64,000 nt of DNA. It comes from Dokdonia sp. GTDB taxonomy: Bacteria > Bacteroidota > Bacteroidia > Flavobacteriales > Flavobacteriaceae. The position numbers and the translations under genes were made by a program. The notes beneath the pieces were generated by a model. That model saw only the letters and a list, made by a program, of their open reading frames with translations. It searched no databases and was not told the DNA's origin. Positions 23,228 to 32,997 of the stretch are shown piece after piece; the first letter of the stretch is position 1; the number at the start of each line of letters is the position of its first letter. The DNA lies in contig JAHDIF010000001.1 in assembly GCA_020630915.1 (NCBI GenBank), positions 141,073-205,072 of the forward strand. Direction: 5' to 3'.

Positions 23228-23731
23228 CTATTGCACTTCAACTGTCATGGTCCCATTTGAAAATACCAGCGTACTATCCTCGCTCTCATTAAACAGCGTA
23301 AATGAGAATGTTCCTGCTACAGAAGTCTCACTTGCCTCTGTTATCGTAACTTGCCCCTGACTTGAATCATCTGATATTATATCCCACGTTCTATCTGGCG
23401 CGCCCTCATTAGATGTTATTACGTAATTAGCATCAAGACTAATCGTTGGGTCTCCTGCCTCGAGAGAATACAAACCTGTACCTGTATACCCTTCAATTAA
23501 AATCTCTACATAAGAAAGTCCCTCTCTTCCTACAATTCTTAATGAAGACTCATTAGTAATCTGGGCAAAAGTATTAGAATCTGTAGAGGCAAAATCAGAT
23601 CCATTAATTTGAGCTTGTACAGAATTATTTTCATTAACAGGATCTACAGGTACAGATACCTGACCGTCATCATCAACATCGCAAGAAACAGCAAAAGCTA
23701 AAAATAAAACTAAATATTTAAACGATTTCAT
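23228..23731 (-). CDS. Lipoprotein of unknown function (DUF6252-like)
   Basis: A 167-residue protein with a signal peptide and lipobox ending AVSC (Cys17), followed by an acidic spacer DVDDDGQ. The mature part is beta-rich with SVQAQINGSDFAS at the start and VAGTFSFTLFNES near the end, which recalls the DUF6252 family of Bacteroidota surface lipoproteins. Function is unknown. It is co-directional with the GSCFA gene 49 bp away. Confidence 0.7.
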   Translation of the reverse strand: MKSFKYLVLFLAFAVSCDVDDDGQVSVPVDPVNENNSVQAQINGSDFASTDSNTFAQITNESSLRIVGREGLSYVEILIEGYTGTGLYSLEAGDPTISLDANYVITSNEGAPDRTWDIISDDSSQGQVTITEASETSVAGTFSFTLFNESEDSTLVFSNGTMTVEVQ

Positions 23732-23780
23732 ATGTATAAGATTTTGAATGTGAAGATAAAACTAAAAACACTTTCTTGTG

Positions 23781-24725
23781 TTAAAAATTAATTAAAGGGT
23801 ACTCCTCCTGAAGTAAACGCATATCTTCCTGCATCCTTTCAATAAAGTCCTTATGAGCAGCACTCTCGGGATTAAAAGGTTTATGGTTTAATCTATTTTG
23901 AATCGAGGTTACTTTTTTAAGGATCTCTTTTGCTTTCGCGAAAGCGTATACCTCCACAAACCGCTCCCAAACATAATCTACCGCCTGATCCGAAGGATGT
24001 AGCATATCACTTTTATAAAAACGGTAGTCTCGCAACTCATCCATTAATATCTCATATGACGGAAAATATTGAATGTTATTTCCATTTACCAATTGATGCA
24101 CAGCCGCAATTAAATGCGATTTACTTAAAGAATTCTCCACAATTCCATCCTTAATATGACGCACTGGCGAAACAGTAAATGTGATATTGATGGCAGGGTT
24201 AAAAGTGCTTACTAACCTGCATATCTTAGACAAGCTCTGTAATACATCACCTACCGACAACAGTTCTTTTGAGAATTCTTTTTGAGGCACCTTATGGCAA
24301 TTTGCAACGATCATATTAGTTTTAATATGCTTGTACACCCAAGCGCTTCCTAAAGTGATAAAAAGGTGAGAAGACTTTTTGAGATAATTGCGAAGCAGTT
24401 GCTGAGCCTCTTGTAATTTAATTACAATCTCCAGCCTGCTTAATGCATTTAACTCACTATGAGCGACAAATGACTTCCATATACCCTGATACTCAAAGAC
24501 ATCTTCTTCTTTATACGTTTTATCAAGAATTGCATCCTCAATAAGTCGCTCTATCGCAATAGGATTAAAGATAATCCCAAATGGATTTGTTATAGAGTGA
24601 AATTTATAAAAGTCTAACTTCTTCCAAATATTTTCGGCAAAACAGGACCCTAATAATAATAGTGCATCATCATAACCAAATTGGTTTTTTGAAGGCTCTA
24701 GTGGTATATGGGTTTGTAGTTTCAT
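23781..24725 (-). CDS. GSCFA domain protein
   Basis: A 314-residue cytoplasmic protein with the defining LLGSCFAENIWKKLDF motif near residue 25, PFGIIFNP, and the later TVSPVRH and DMLHPSDQAVDYVWERF motifs. GSCFA proteins are SGNH-hydrolase relatives: Ser in GSCF, the Asp/His pair in HPSDQ. Substrate unknown. Its start abuts the alaS stop, so they are co-transcribed. The palindrome at 23932 encodes YAFAKAKEI. Confidence 0.88.
   Translation of the reverse strand: MKLQTHIPLEPSKNQFGYDDALLLLGSCFAENIWKKLDFYKFHSITNPFGIIFNPIAIERLIEDAILDKTYKEEDVFEYQGIWKSFVAHSELNALSRLEIVIKLQEAQQLLRNYLKKSSHLFITLGSAWVYKHIKTNMIVANCHKVPQKEFSKELLSVGDVLQSLSKICRLVSTFNPAINITFTVSPVRHIKDGIVENSLSKSHLIAAVHQLVNGNNIQYFPSYEILMDELRDYRFYKSDMLHPSDQAVDYVWERFVEVYAFAKAKEILKKVTSIQNRLNHKPFNPESAAHKDFIERMQEDMRLLQEEYPLINF
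23932..23945. repeat. Palindrome GCTTTCGCGAAAGC (inside GSCFA gene)
   Basis: Exact copy, read as AFAKA near the C-terminus. Confidence 0.95.
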
Positions 24726-27338
24726 CTAAGTAAGATACTTCTTCACCTCTTCTAGTGCTTTCTCTATTCCTGCTGGGTTTTTACCTCCTGCAGTTGCAAA
24801 GAAAGGTTGACCTCCGCCACCACCTTGAATGTGCTTGCCTAATTCACGAACAACAGTACCTGCGTTTAAGCTTCTTGAAGCAACTAGTTCTTTTGATATA
24901 TAACAGCTCAATAATGCCTTCCCTTTTTGTTCAGTTCCGAAGAGTAGGAATACATTATTTTTATTTTCGCCTAGCTTAAATGAGAGGTCCTTTATGGCTC
25001 CAGCATCTAAGTCCAGTTTTTTTGCTAAGAATTGTGTTCCGTTAATCTCTTGAAATTCTTTCTCTAAATCCCCACTTAGGTTTTGAGCCTTTTCTTTAAT
25101 AAGGGCTTCTACTTGCTTTTTAAGCGCTGTGTTCTCATCCATTAAACTAGTAATGGCTTTTACTGGATCTTGATTTCCTTTTAAAGTCGCTTTTACTTGA
25201 TTATAAGCTTCTGTCTCTGAAGTAAAGTAATCCTTTGCCGCGTCGCTTGTAATAGCCTCTATGCGTCGTATTCCGGAAGCCACCGCTCCTTCTGAAGTGA
25301 TCTTACAATGCCAGATTGCTCCCGTACTCTCTACGTGCGTCCCTCCACAGAGTTCCATAGATTTCCCAAAGCGAATTGTCCTAACAGCATCTCCGTATTT
25401 TTCCCCAAAAAGAGCTATCGCTCCTTCCTTAATTGCTTGGTCATAAGGAATACCTCTTTGTTCTTCTAGTTTTAAATTTTCGCGTATGCGGGCATTTACA
25501 AAATCTTCTACTTCCTTAAGCTCCTCTTGAGTGACCTTGGAGAAATGTGAGAAGTCAAAACGAAGATTACGACTATGCACCATACTTCCTTTTTGCTCAA
25601 CATGTGTTCCTAGAACTTTTCTTAATCCTTGATGCAACAGGTGTGTCGCCGTATGGTTTGCTGCCGTTCTAGAACGTTGTTTTGTATCTACAACTGCTTT
25701 GAACATGCCGTCTGTAGATCGAGGTAGGTTTTTAGCCAGATGAATAATCAAGTTATTTTCCTTCTTGGTGTCTATTATGTATACTACTTCCCCGTTAGGT
25801 GCCTCCAGATATCCCTTATCACCTACCTGGCCACCACCTTCTGGATAAAACGGAGTAAGATTAAACACAAGCTGATATAACTCTCCATCCTTTTTACTCT
25901 CCGTCTTACGATAGCGAGTGATTTTTACATCTGTCTCCAGTGTATCGTACCCTACAAATTCTTGCTCTGCATCTTCGTGCAGGACATTCCAATCATCTGT
26001 CTCTACCTTAGTTGCCGCTCGCGAACGGTCTTTTTGCTCTTTTAAAGCTTTGTCAAAACCGGACTCGTCTAGTTGTAAATTTTTCTCGCTTAAAATAAGC
26101 GCCGTCAAGTCTATTGGAAATCCATAGGTGTCATATAACTCAAAAGCCTTATCACCAGAAATGGTATCACCTTGAGTGGTGGCAATGATATTATCTAGGA
26201 GGATAAGTCCTTTTTCGAGCGTTCTTAGAAAAGACGCTTCTTCTTCTTTTATAACATTAACGATTAGATTTTTCTCGCGTTTAAGCTCTGGAAAAGCGTC
26301 GCCCATTTGTTTTACAAGCGTAGATACCAATTTATAAATAAACGGCTCTTTTGTATCTAAAAAAGTAAACCCATAACGTATGGCTCTACGCAAGATGCGG
26401 CGTATGACATATCCCGCTCCTGTATTAGATGGCAACTGCCCATCTGCAATCGAAAAAGACACGGCTCTCAAGTGATCTGCAATAACACGCACTGCAATGT
26501 CTGTCTCTTCTTTCTGACCACATTTAGAACTTGTAATGGTCTCTATCTCTCGCATAAGCGGTGTAAATACATCTGTATCATAGTTGGATTGTACTCCTTG
26601 CAAGACCATACAGAGGCGCTCAAAGCCCATTCCAGTATCTACGTGTTGTGCCGGCAACTTTTCTAAGGATCCATTTGCCAGACGGTTGTATTGCATGAAT
26701 ACAAGATTCCAAATCTCTACCACCTGCGGGTGATCCATATTTACGAGGGACTTCCCGTTTACTTTTGCTTTTTCTTCTGTAGATCTTATGTCTACGTGTA
26801 TTTCTGAACAAGGTCCACAAGGGCCTTGTGCCCCCATCTCCCAGAAATTATCTTTTTTATTTCCATCAAGAATACGGTCTTCTGAGATACGCTCTTTCCA
26901 GAAATCATAAGCTTCTTGATCGCGCTCTAGTCCATCTTCCTTGTCTCCCTCAAATATTGTAACGTACAGGCAATCTTTATCTATATTCACCTCTTCGGTT
27001 AGAAACTCCCAAGCCCAAGAGATGGCCTCTTCTTTAAAATAATCTCCAAAAGACCAATTTCCCAACATCTCAAACATGGTGTGGTGATAGGTATCCTTTC
27101 CTACTTCTTCAAGATCATTATGTTTGCCCGAAACACGTAAGCACTTTTGCGTATCGGTAAGTCGTGTATTTTTGGGCACTCCATTACCTAGAAAGTATTC
27201 CTTAAACGGTACCATCCCTGCATTGGTAAACATTAGGGTAGGATCGTTTTTAAGCACCATAGGCGCAGATGGCACAATCGTATGTTTTTTAGATTCAAAA
27301 AACTCTAAAAATTTTGCGCGAATATCTTGAGATTTCAT
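24726..27338 (-). CDS. alaS: Alanyl-tRNA synthetase
   Basis: An 870-residue class II aminoacyl-tRNA synthetase. The N-terminal catalytic core includes [14 protein letters not shown] and GCTFLDTKE-type linker regions. The editing domain has the zinc motif HTATHLL and CGGTHVE. A C-terminal C-Ala domain with [15 protein letters not shown] ends the protein. Length is standard (E. coli 876). It is divergent from the M23 peptidase gene and upstream of GSCFA. Confidence 0.97.
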   Translation of the reverse strand: MKSQDIRAKFLEFFESKKHTIVPSAPMVLKNDPTLMFTNAGMVPFKEYFLGNGVPKNTRLTDTQKCLRVSGKHNDLEEVGKDTYHHTMFEMLGNWSFGDYFKEEAISWAWEFLTEEVNIDKDCLYVTIFEGDKEDGLERDQEAYDFWKERISEDRILDGNKKDNFWEMGAQGPCGPCSEIHVDIRSTEEKAKVNGKSLVNMDHPQVVEIWNLVFMQYNRLANGSLEKLPAQHVDTGMGFERLCMVLQGVQSNYDTDVFTPLMREIETITSSKCGQKEETDIAVRVIADHLRAVSFSIADGQLPSNTGAGYVIRRILRRAIRYGFTFLDTKEPFIYKLVSTLVKQMGDAFPELKREKNLIVNVIKEEEASFLRTLEKGLILLDNIIATTQGDTISGDKAFELYDTYGFPIDLTALILSEKNLQLDESGFDKALKEQKDRSRAATKVETDDWNVLHEDAEQEFVGYDTLETDVKITRYRKTESKKDGELYQLVFNLTPFYPEGGGQVGDKGYLEAPNGEVVYIIDTKKENNLIIHLAKNLPRSTDGMFKAVVDTKQRSRTAANHTATHLLHQGLRKVLGTHVEQKGSMVHSRNLRFDFSHFSKVTQEELKEVEDFVNARIRENLKLEEQRGIPYDQAIKEGAIALFGEKYGDAVRTIRFGKSMELCGGTHVESTGAIWHCKITSEGAVASGIRRIEAITSDAAKDYFTSETEAYNQVKATLKGNQDPVKAITSLMDENTALKKQVEALIKEKAQNLSGDLEKEFQEINGTQFLAKKLDLDAGAIKDLSFKLGENKNNVFLLFGTEQKGKALLSCYISKELVASRSLNAGTVVRELGKHIQGGGGGQPFFATAGGKNPAGIEKALEEVKKYLT

Positions 27339-27460
27339 CTGGTGGTTTTAAGGGTATTCAAAAAAAGGTTAGTTTTCTAAAAAAAGACCTTCTTTGATTC
27401 ACTATTTTTTGCTTATTCTTACCGTCATTTCATAAAAAGAAATGATCGTAAAATTATTTT

Positions 27461-27468
27461 TATCTTTG
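27461..27468 (+). promoter_or_regulatory. -7 box for M23 peptidase gene
   Basis: TATCTTTG fits TAnnTTTG. It would place the start of transcription near 27475, leaving the 27491 palindrome inside the 5' leader. Confidence 0.5.
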
Positions 27469-27490
27469 AGCGTTAGCATAGTTGATATAC

Positions 27491-27504
27491 GCTTTCGCGA
27501 AAGC
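27491..27504. repeat. Palindrome GCTTTCGCGAAAGC (5' of M23 gene)
   Basis: Exact intergenic copy, extended to 16 bp (27490-27505), 22 bp before the start codon at 27527. Confidence 0.95.
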
Positions 27505-27526
27505 GCAAAAATACGCATTTTAACTT

Positions 27527-28501
27527 ATGTCAAAAGTAAAATATTACTACGATAGCGAGACGCTTTCTTACCGAAAAGTAGAAAGAAAAAGAGGTCGTAC
27601 GATTCGAAAAATATCACTATTTATAGGCGCCTCCTTGATTATGGGCGCACTATTAACGATTGCAGTTTTTAACTTTGGTCTAGACACACCAAAAGAAAGA
27701 AGACTAGAAAGAGAAAATGCAAATTTACAATTGCAATATTCCCTTCTTGAATCTAAAATGGATGTTGCGAGCAAAGTTCTTGAGAATATTCAAGAAAGGG
27801 ATAATGAGATTTACAGAGTACTTCTGGATGCAAACCCTATTCCTAATGAGGTAAGGACCGCTGGTTTTGGAGGTGTAAATAGGTATCAAAACCTTGAAGG
27901 GTTTGACAATTCTGAAATGATCATTAGCTCAACAAAGCGTATTGACCAAATCACCAAACAATTAGTGATCCAGTCTAAATCCCTAGACGAAATAGCAAAG
28001 CTCACTGAGGATAAAGAAAAACTACTTGCCGCCATACCTGCCATACAACCAGTAAGTAATGAAGACTTAACTCGTATGGCCTCTGGATTTGGGTATAGAA
28101 CAGACCCTTTTACCAAAAAGAGAAAAAAACATTGGGGAATGGATTTTACCGCACCTCGCGGCACTCCTGTATATGCTACAGGAGATGGAAAAGTAACAAG
28201 GGCAGATGCCTCTGCCGCTGGGTATGGAAAGCACATAAGGATAGAACACGGCTACGGGTACCAAAGTTTATATGCCCACCTCTCAAAGTACAATGTAAAG
28301 AAAGGTCAAAAGGTAAAACGTGGTGATCTTATAGGGTTTGTAGGAAGCACCGGGAGATCTGAAGCACCTCACCTGCACTATGAGATTTTTAAGGATGGAA
28401 ATAAAATTAATCCTATCCATTTTTATTACGGAAAACTATCTGCAGCAGAGTTTTATGAACTCTTAGAGCAATCGCAACAAGAAAATCAATCTTTAGATTA
28501 A
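27527..28501 (+). CDS. M23 family metallopeptidase, membrane-anchored
   Basis: A 324-residue LytM-type zinc endopeptidase acting on peptidoglycan cross-bridges. It has a short cytoplasmic tail, one transmembrane helix at about 29-49, a coiled coil at 60-90 (RRLERENANLQLQYSLLESK), and the M23 domain at about 190-300 with H202/D206 (HWGMD) and H282/H284 (HLH) zinc ligands. The architecture suggests a division or cell-separation enzyme or an activator like EnvC. The next gene, merR, starts 3 bp after its stop. Confidence 0.92.
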   Translation: MSKVKYYYDSETLSYRKVERKRGRTIRKISLFIGASLIMGALLTIAVFNFGLDTPKERRLERENANLQLQYSLLESKMDVASKVLENIQERDNEIYRVLLDANPIPNEVRTAGFGGVNRYQNLEGFDNSEMIISSTKRIDQITKQLVIQSKSLDEIAKLTEDKEKLLAAIPAIQPVSNEDLTRMASGFGYRTDPFTKKRKKHWGMDFTAPRGTPVYATGDGKVTRADASAAGYGKHIRIEHGYGYQSLYAHLSKYNVKKGQKVKRGDLIGFVGSTGRSEAPHLHYEIFKDGNKINPIHFYYGKLSAAEFYELLEQSQQENQSLD

Positions 28502-28504
28502 TCT

Positions 28505-28834
28505 ATGCACGTCCAACTTCCAGAAAAGCTCTATTATACAATAGGTGAAGTAGCAAAGGCCTTCAAGGTAAACGCCTCGCTTATACGTTTCTGGGAGAAA
28601 GAATTTGACGTTATACAGCCTAAAAAAAATGCGAAAGGCACTAGAAGATTTACACCTAGCGATATCAAAAATCTAGAACTCATTTATCACCTCGTTAAAG
28701 AACGTGGTTTTACTCTAGAAGGGGCAAAAACACACCTTAAAGAAGGTAAGAAAGAAACGCTGGATAATTTTGAGATTATTAGAAAACTTGAAGGGGTAAA
28801 AGCTCAATTGTTAGAGTTAAAAGGAAACTTATAA
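28505..28834 (+). CDS. MerR family transcriptional regulator
   Basis: A 109-residue protein that is mainly a MerR winged helix: KLYYTIGEVAKAFKVNASLIRFWEKEF at 9-36 and RFTPSDIKNLELIYHLVKERGFTLEGAK after it. It lacks a long effector domain, as in the short MerR-like regulators of Bacteroidota. It is co-transcribed with the M23 gene. The target is unknown. Confidence 0.9.
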   Translation: MHVQLPEKLYYTIGEVAKAFKVNASLIRFWEKEFDVIQPKKNAKGTRRFTPSDIKNLELIYHLVKERGFTLEGAKTHLKEGKKETLDNFEIIRKLEGVKAQLLELKGNL

Positions 28835-29002
28835 CTTCTTTTTTCCAAGCTTCTCGTTACTACTAAAACTAAAATATACTAAACACAAAGAACTCACTAA
28901 ACCACTTGTGCCTATTAATAGATCTTTTTGAAATAATAAATAGAGTCCAGCAAGTACCCCTAAGGACCCAAGAATAATTAAAATATTCCCTCCTGTTTTC
29001 AT
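28829..29002 (-). CDS. Small two-helix membrane protein, 57 residues
   Basis: An open frame with ATG at 29002 encodes MKTGGNILIILGSLGVLAGL, then YLLF-QKDLL, a second hydrophobic helix, and ends with KLGKKKL. Two transmembrane stretches separated by a short QKD turn and a positive C-terminus look like a real small membrane protein rather than chance. It converges with merR, overlapping by 6 bp. A competing frame at 28869-29054 lacks such a pattern. Function unknown. The remaining gap to 29165 shows nothing else. Confidence 0.6.
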   Translation of the reverse strand: MKTGGNILIILGSLGVLAGLYLLFQKDLLIGTSGLVSSLCLVYFSFSSNEKLGKKKL

Positions 29003-29164
29003 AAACGTAATTTTCGATATAAGTAGCTTTTTTTGGATATACGTTACAATTCAACCGTATTAAGCAGTTCTCCGCACCCGCTTTTCTAACCGATTAAGTT
29101 TTTTAGTACATTGCAAATAAGAACATTTATTGTAACATTTACGAACAAACTAAACTAACTAGGT

Positions 29165-29773
29165 ATGAAAAAAGGATTAATCGTTATCATAGCCATTGCA
29201 GCAGTTCTTGCAATCATTGGATTTGCTGTAGGACCAAAATTTTATAACACAGCAATCACGCTTCAAGAAGATGCTACATCTCAATGGGCCAATGTAGAAA
29301 GCTCATATCAACGTAGAGCAGATCTTATTCCTAATATTGTAAATACAGCAAAGGGCTATGCAGAGTTTGAGCAGTCTACGCTTATTAAAGTAACCGAGGC
29401 GCGTTCTAAAGCTACTTCTATTCAAATAGATCCTTCTAATATAACACCGGCACAACTTCAACAATTCCAACAGGCGCAGCAAGGACTTACTTCTGCCCTA
29501 TCTCGCTTACTAGCTGTCTTTGAACGCTATCCAGATCTGAAAGCAAATGAGAATTTCAAGGAACTTATCAATGAGTTAGAACGCACAGAAAATCGTATAA
29601 ATGTAGAGCGTAACCGCTTTAATGAATCCGTTAAACCTTTCAACAAACACCTCAAGGTGTTTCCAAATAATTTGGTAAATAAGTTTATTGGTAAATTTTC
29701 TGAAATGGAATATTTCGAAGCCGATGAAGGTACCGACGCCGCACCAGAAGTAGAATTTGATTTTAGTAACTAA
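29165..29773 (+). CDS. lemA: LemA family protein
   Basis: A 202-residue protein with an N-terminal transmembrane helix (GLIVIIAIAAVLAIIGFAV) and the LemA domain of long helices: YQRRADLIPNIVNTAKGYAEFEQ and NRINVERNRFNESVKPFNK. The function of the family is unsettled, but it is often linked to TPM-domain proteins. Its stop overlaps the next start (TAATG), forming a tight three-gene unit. Confidence 0.93.
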   Translation: MKKGLIVIIAIAAVLAIIGFAVGPKFYNTAITLQEDATSQWANVESSYQRRADLIPNIVNTAKGYAEFEQSTLIKVTEARSKATSIQIDPSNITPAQLQQFQQAQQGLTSALSRLLAVFERYPDLKANENFKELINELERTENRINVERNRFNESVKPFNKHLKVFPNNLVNKFIGKFSEMEYFEADEGTDAAPEVEFDFSN

Positions 29774-30213
29774 TGGCCTCTTCTGTAGAAGACTTTCTCA
29801 CGCAACAAGAAGAACAAGAAATTGTTGAAGCTATCCGTGTGGCAGAGCTTGCTACTTCTGGAGAGATACGCGTCCATCTTGAGAGACATACAGAATTACC
29901 CAGTTTACAAAGAGCACAACAGTTATTTCATCTTTTAAAAATGGACAATACCAAAGATGAAAACGGTGTACTTATTTATATAGCTGTAGATGATCATCAA
30001 CTAGCGATATGTGGAGATCGAGGGATTAACCGAAAAGTACCATCAGACTTCTGGGAAACCACTAAAGATAAAATGATTTCAGCCTTTAAAAATGGACATT
30101 TTAAACAAGGGATTATTGACGGCGTAACCTGTGCTGGAGAAAAACTGGGTGCGTTTTTTCCGTGGGAGCACGGAGATGAGAATGAACTTCCAAATGAGAT
30201 AACGACATCATAG
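29773..30213 (+). CDS. TPM domain protein, cytosolic form
   Basis: A 146-residue TPM_phosphatase-fold (PF04536-type) protein without signal or membrane helix. RVAELATSGEIRVHLERH at the start and VLIYIAVDDHQLAICGDRGINRKVP are typical. Second gene of the lemA-TPM-TPM set; these sets are widespread in Bacteroidota and proposed to act in envelope maintenance. The last two bases sit within the next start region. Confidence 0.85.
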   Translation: MASSVEDFLTQQEEQEIVEAIRVAELATSGEIRVHLERHTELPSLQRAQQLFHLLKMDNTKDENGVLIYIAVDDHQLAICGDRGINRKVPSDFWETTKDKMISAFKNGHFKQGIIDGVTCAGEKLGAFFPWEHGDENELPNEITTS

Positions 30214-31022
30214 TGCGCTTTCGCGAAAGCATATATCATCCATTCATTACGCTACTATTGATTATTAGTAGTGGTATTTCTTATGGACAATTTGAGATTC
30301 CAGAGAAACCCGCAAAAGCAAATCCAGATGCTGTCTATGATTATATTGGTTTACTCACCAATAGCCAAAAACAAGCCTTAGAGGAAAAATTAATTCGCTA
30401 CAGTGATACCACCTCTACCCAAATTGTTATTGCCATCATATCCTCTACAAACGATGATGATATTGCGATGGTAGGAGCACGCTGGGGACAAAAGTGGGGA
30501 ATAGGACAAGCTAAGGAAGACAACGGCATACTGATCACCCTTGCCAAGGACGACCGTATGGTAGACATCAATACGGGTTATGGTATTGAGTATATTCTTT
30601 CTGACCGCGATGCTGAGCGTATTATTAATCGGGTGATGGTACCTCAATTTAAAAAAGGGAATTTTTATGCAGGTCTTGACCAAGCGACCGATACCATATT
30701 TGATACACTACAAGGAAATTATAAAGGCACTAGGCAGGAAAACACTTCTTTTCATATCCAGCCACTTATTATGTTCATTGTCTTTCTCGTCATTTTTATT
30801 ATTCTGAGTAGAAAGAATAGGGACAACGGCCACGGAAATGGCAAAAGGCGCGCTGCCGAATCATTACTGGACGTTATTATCTTGAGTAATATGGGTCGTG
30901 GCGGTTTTGGCGGAGGAAGTAGCTGGGGCGGCGGCGGTGGCTCTTTTGGCGGTGGCGGTGGTTTTGGCGGTGGCTTTGGCGGCGGTGGCTTTGGAGGTGG
31001 CGGTGCTTCTGGAGGATGGTAA
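30213..31022 (+). CDS. TPM domain membrane protein with Gly-rich tail (YgcG-like)
   Basis: A 269-residue exported protein. The signal peptide is FITLLLIISSGISYGQ, the TPM domain spans about 40-170 (AVYDYIGLLTNSQKQALEEKL...VDINTGYGIEYILSD), one transmembrane helix follows at about 183-200, and a Gly/Phe/Ser-rich tail closes it. The only start at the junction is a GTG at 30213 overlapping the preceding TAG. The palindrome at 30217 follows at once and gives the N-terminal RFRES. No ATG is available, so this start is moderately certain. Confidence 0.85.
   Translation: MRFRESIYHPFITLLLIISSGISYGQFEIPEKPAKANPDAVYDYIGLLTNSQKQALEEKLIRYSDTTSTQIVIAIISSTNDDDIAMVGARWGQKWGIGQAKEDNGILITLAKDDRMVDINTGYGIEYILSDRDAERIINRVMVPQFKKGNFYAGLDQATDTIFDTLQGNYKGTRQENTSFHIQPLIMFIVFLVIFIILSRKNRDNGHGNGKRRAAESLLDVIILSNMGRGGFGGGSSWGGGGGSFGGGGGFGGGFGGGGFGGGGASGGW
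30217..30230. repeat. Palindrome GCTTTCGCGAAAGC (start region of TPM gene)
   Basis: Exact copy that begins two bases after the GTG start codon; read as RFRES. It may affect initiation by folding across the start. Confidence 0.95.
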
Positions 31023-31056
31023 TTTACTTCCTATTAGTAATCAGTTTTTAGTCAGA

Positions 31057-31533
31057 TCAATTCGTATTAATTACTCGATACCAAAAACCCGTTTTCTTTT
31101 GAGTAGATCCTAAGGCATTAACTTTTAACAACTCTGGAGAATACCCTAGAGAAACAAGATAATTCGCTACCGTAATGGCTCTTTCTCGGGACTCAATAAC
31201 ATTATCTGGTATTGAAGCGCTCGAAGTATAGTAGCTATCTAGTTGTAGTTTATAACCCTCCTTAATAAATTTCTTGAATACTTTGGAAAGCTCTTTCTTA
31301 TCCTTTTTAGATAATTCATCTCTGGATAGCACCTCCAATTTCTGAAATTGAACAAGTGCACAATCAACATCTCTCCATTTCTGAAAGCTACCATTTACTT
31401 GACAACGCACATAGCAATGGCCTGATTGAGGATTAGGAGGCAAATCTATCTCCTTGTTTTGAGCACTGGTAATAAAAGCTGCCAACAAACTAATAATAAG
31501 AGTGAGAGAATATTTCACCTTCTTTTTTCTCAA
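31057..31533 (-). CDS. Secreted OmpA-like domain protein
   Basis: A 158-residue protein with a signal peptide ending ITSAQ and a degenerate OmpA C-terminal-like domain at about 85-155 (ESRERAITVANYLVSLGYSPELLKVNALGSTQ). Upstream, NPQSGHCYVRCQV carries two cysteines. OmpA domains bind peptidoglycan; here the usual NxxLSxxRA is altered to ESRERA. Probably periplasmic. Convergent with the TPM gene. Confidence 0.75.
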   Translation of the reverse strand: MRKKKVKYSLTLIISLLAAFITSAQNKEIDLPPNPQSGHCYVRCQVNGSFQKWRDVDCALVQFQKLEVLSRDELSKKDKKELSKVFKKFIKEGYKLQLDSYYTSSASIPDNVIESRERAITVANYLVSLGYSPELLKVNALGSTQKKTGFWYRVINTN

Positions 31534-31557
31534 ATATAATAATTACTAGCTATACTG

Positions 31558-31565
31558 TACTTTTG
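31558..31565 (+). promoter_or_regulatory. -7 box for CotH gene
   Basis: TACTTTTG matches TAnnTTTG, 22 bases before the ATG at 31588. Confidence 0.5.
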
Positions 31566-31587
31566 TAACACAACACAACACCACATC

Positions 31588-32997
31588 ATGAAAATCCTAT
31601 TTATACTATCAGTGCTTTTTACGAGCACCATACTTAATGGACAACAAACTATAGATAACCAGCGCCTCGCTCTAGATGATTCTCTTAATATAGCTGTGTT
31701 TCAAATACAAGATTCGGTTTTTTCTAATGACCGTAATCTTACTTGGAAAGGCCTTCCTTTAAAACTGAGTGGGCAAGACTCTGTAATGACGGCCACTATC
31801 AATAACAAAACATATAAGGCATACAATACTACTTTACCACTCATCACAATAGATGCACCCAATGGTATTGTAAATGAACCTAAACGAATGTCCTCCATAC
31901 ACTATGCCGATAGTTCACAAGCCCTAACCAGTTTTGCCGGCATAGAACTTCGCGGCAGTAGCTCCCAGTTTTTTCCTAAAAAAACATACGATATCAATTT
32001 TCACGAAGACAGTGCAGGAGCAAAAAATAGAGACCTACAGTTTGGCAGCATGCGCAAAGATGATGATTGGATTCTTGATGGGTTGTATAATGAACCACTA
32101 CGATTACGTTCTTATATCTCTCTTGCATTATGGAAAAAAATACACAAACCCGCATATCTAGATAAAGAGCCCAAAGCCCAATCTGGAGTGGAGACACACT
32201 TCTGTGAAGTTTTTGTAAATGGTCACTATAAGGGAATTTATCTTCTTTCTGAGCAGGTAGACAGGAAGTTACTAAAACTTGCAAAAGAGGATAGTACTGG
32301 AGTTCGTGGCGAGCTATTTCAAGGATCTTCTTATGATGGAGCCGTTACTTTTGACTCCATACCTCCTAAAAAGAACTTTATGCGCAGATGGGGTGGTTAT
32401 GATATAGAGTATCCATATCCTAGTAATATCCCTTGGGATAATCTCTACCCTTTTACGCAAGTTGTTGTAAACGGGGATAAGACCGCTTTCGCGAAAGCGG
32501 TAAAAGAACAATTACAACTAGACAACATTATAGATTACTTTCTCTTTGTAAATGCAGTGCGTGCACCAGACAATCTCGGGAAGAATATTTACCTCGCACG
32601 ATACGATAGAAACGAACCCTATTTTTACGTGCCTTGGGATCTAGACGGAACATTTGGGACTGTCTTTTCTGGCAAACGCGTGAATAAAACAACAGATTTT
32701 CTCACCAACGGCCTCTTAAGAAGGCTACTTACAGAAAATCCAGAAGATTTTATTGCTCGTTTTAAAGAACGTTGGACTGCCTTAAGAAATACGACCCTAC
32801 AAACCGAATTTCTTGTAGAGTGGCAAGAAAAAGAATATCATAACCTTATAGAGAGTGGAGCTTACGAGAGAGAACAAAGTGCTTGGACATCTTTTAACTG
32901 CGAGAAGGAACAGCTTGACTATATGACCCAGTGGACAAAAAAGCGATTGGAGTTTTTAGATACGTATATCGCAGATTTAGTCCCTAAAACTGACTAA
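31588..32997 (+). CDS. CotH kinase family protein
   Basis: A 469-residue secreted protein: signal peptide ending TILNGQ, then a CotH-type protein-kinase-like fold. The signatures are FAGIELRGSSSQFFPKKTYDI near residue 110, DDDWILDGLYNEPLRLRSY, GHYKGIYLLSEQ and YVPWDLDGTFG, whose Asp residues should bind metal/ATP. CotH in Bacillus phosphorylates coat proteins; the target in Bacteroidota is unknown. The palindrome at 32485 encodes AFAKA. The 3' end overlaps the convergent folK gene by 14 bp. Confidence 0.88.
   Translation: MKILFILSVLFTSTILNGQQTIDNQRLALDDSLNIAVFQIQDSVFSNDRNLTWKGLPLKLSGQDSVMTATINNKTYKAYNTTLPLITIDAPNGIVNEPKRMSSIHYADSSQALTSFAGIELRGSSSQFFPKKTYDINFHEDSAGAKNRDLQFGSMRKDDDWILDGLYNEPLRLRSYISLALWKKIHKPAYLDKEPKAQSGVETHFCEVFVNGHYKGIYLLSEQVDRKLLKLAKEDSTGVRGELFQGSSYDGAVTFDSIPPKKNFMRRWGGYDIEYPYPSNIPWDNLYPFTQVVVNGDKTAFAKAVKEQLQLDNIIDYFLFVNAVRAPDNLGKNIYLARYDRNEPYFYVPWDLDGTFGTVFSGKRVNKTTDFLTNGLLRRLLTENPEDFIARFKERWTALRNTTLQTEFLVEWQEKEYHNLIESGAYEREQSAWTSFNCEKEQLDYMTQWTKKRLEFLDTYIADLVPKTD
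32485..32498. repeat. Palindrome GCTTTCGCGAAAGC (inside CotH gene)
   Basis: Extends to a perfect 20-bp palindrome (32482-32501). Read as TAFAKAV. Confidence 0.95.

Noticed and set aside
28869-29054. 61-residue minus-strand frame in the merR-lemA gap
   Set aside because: It has a mixed composition, whereas the 57-residue frame in the same DNA has a clear two-helix pattern.
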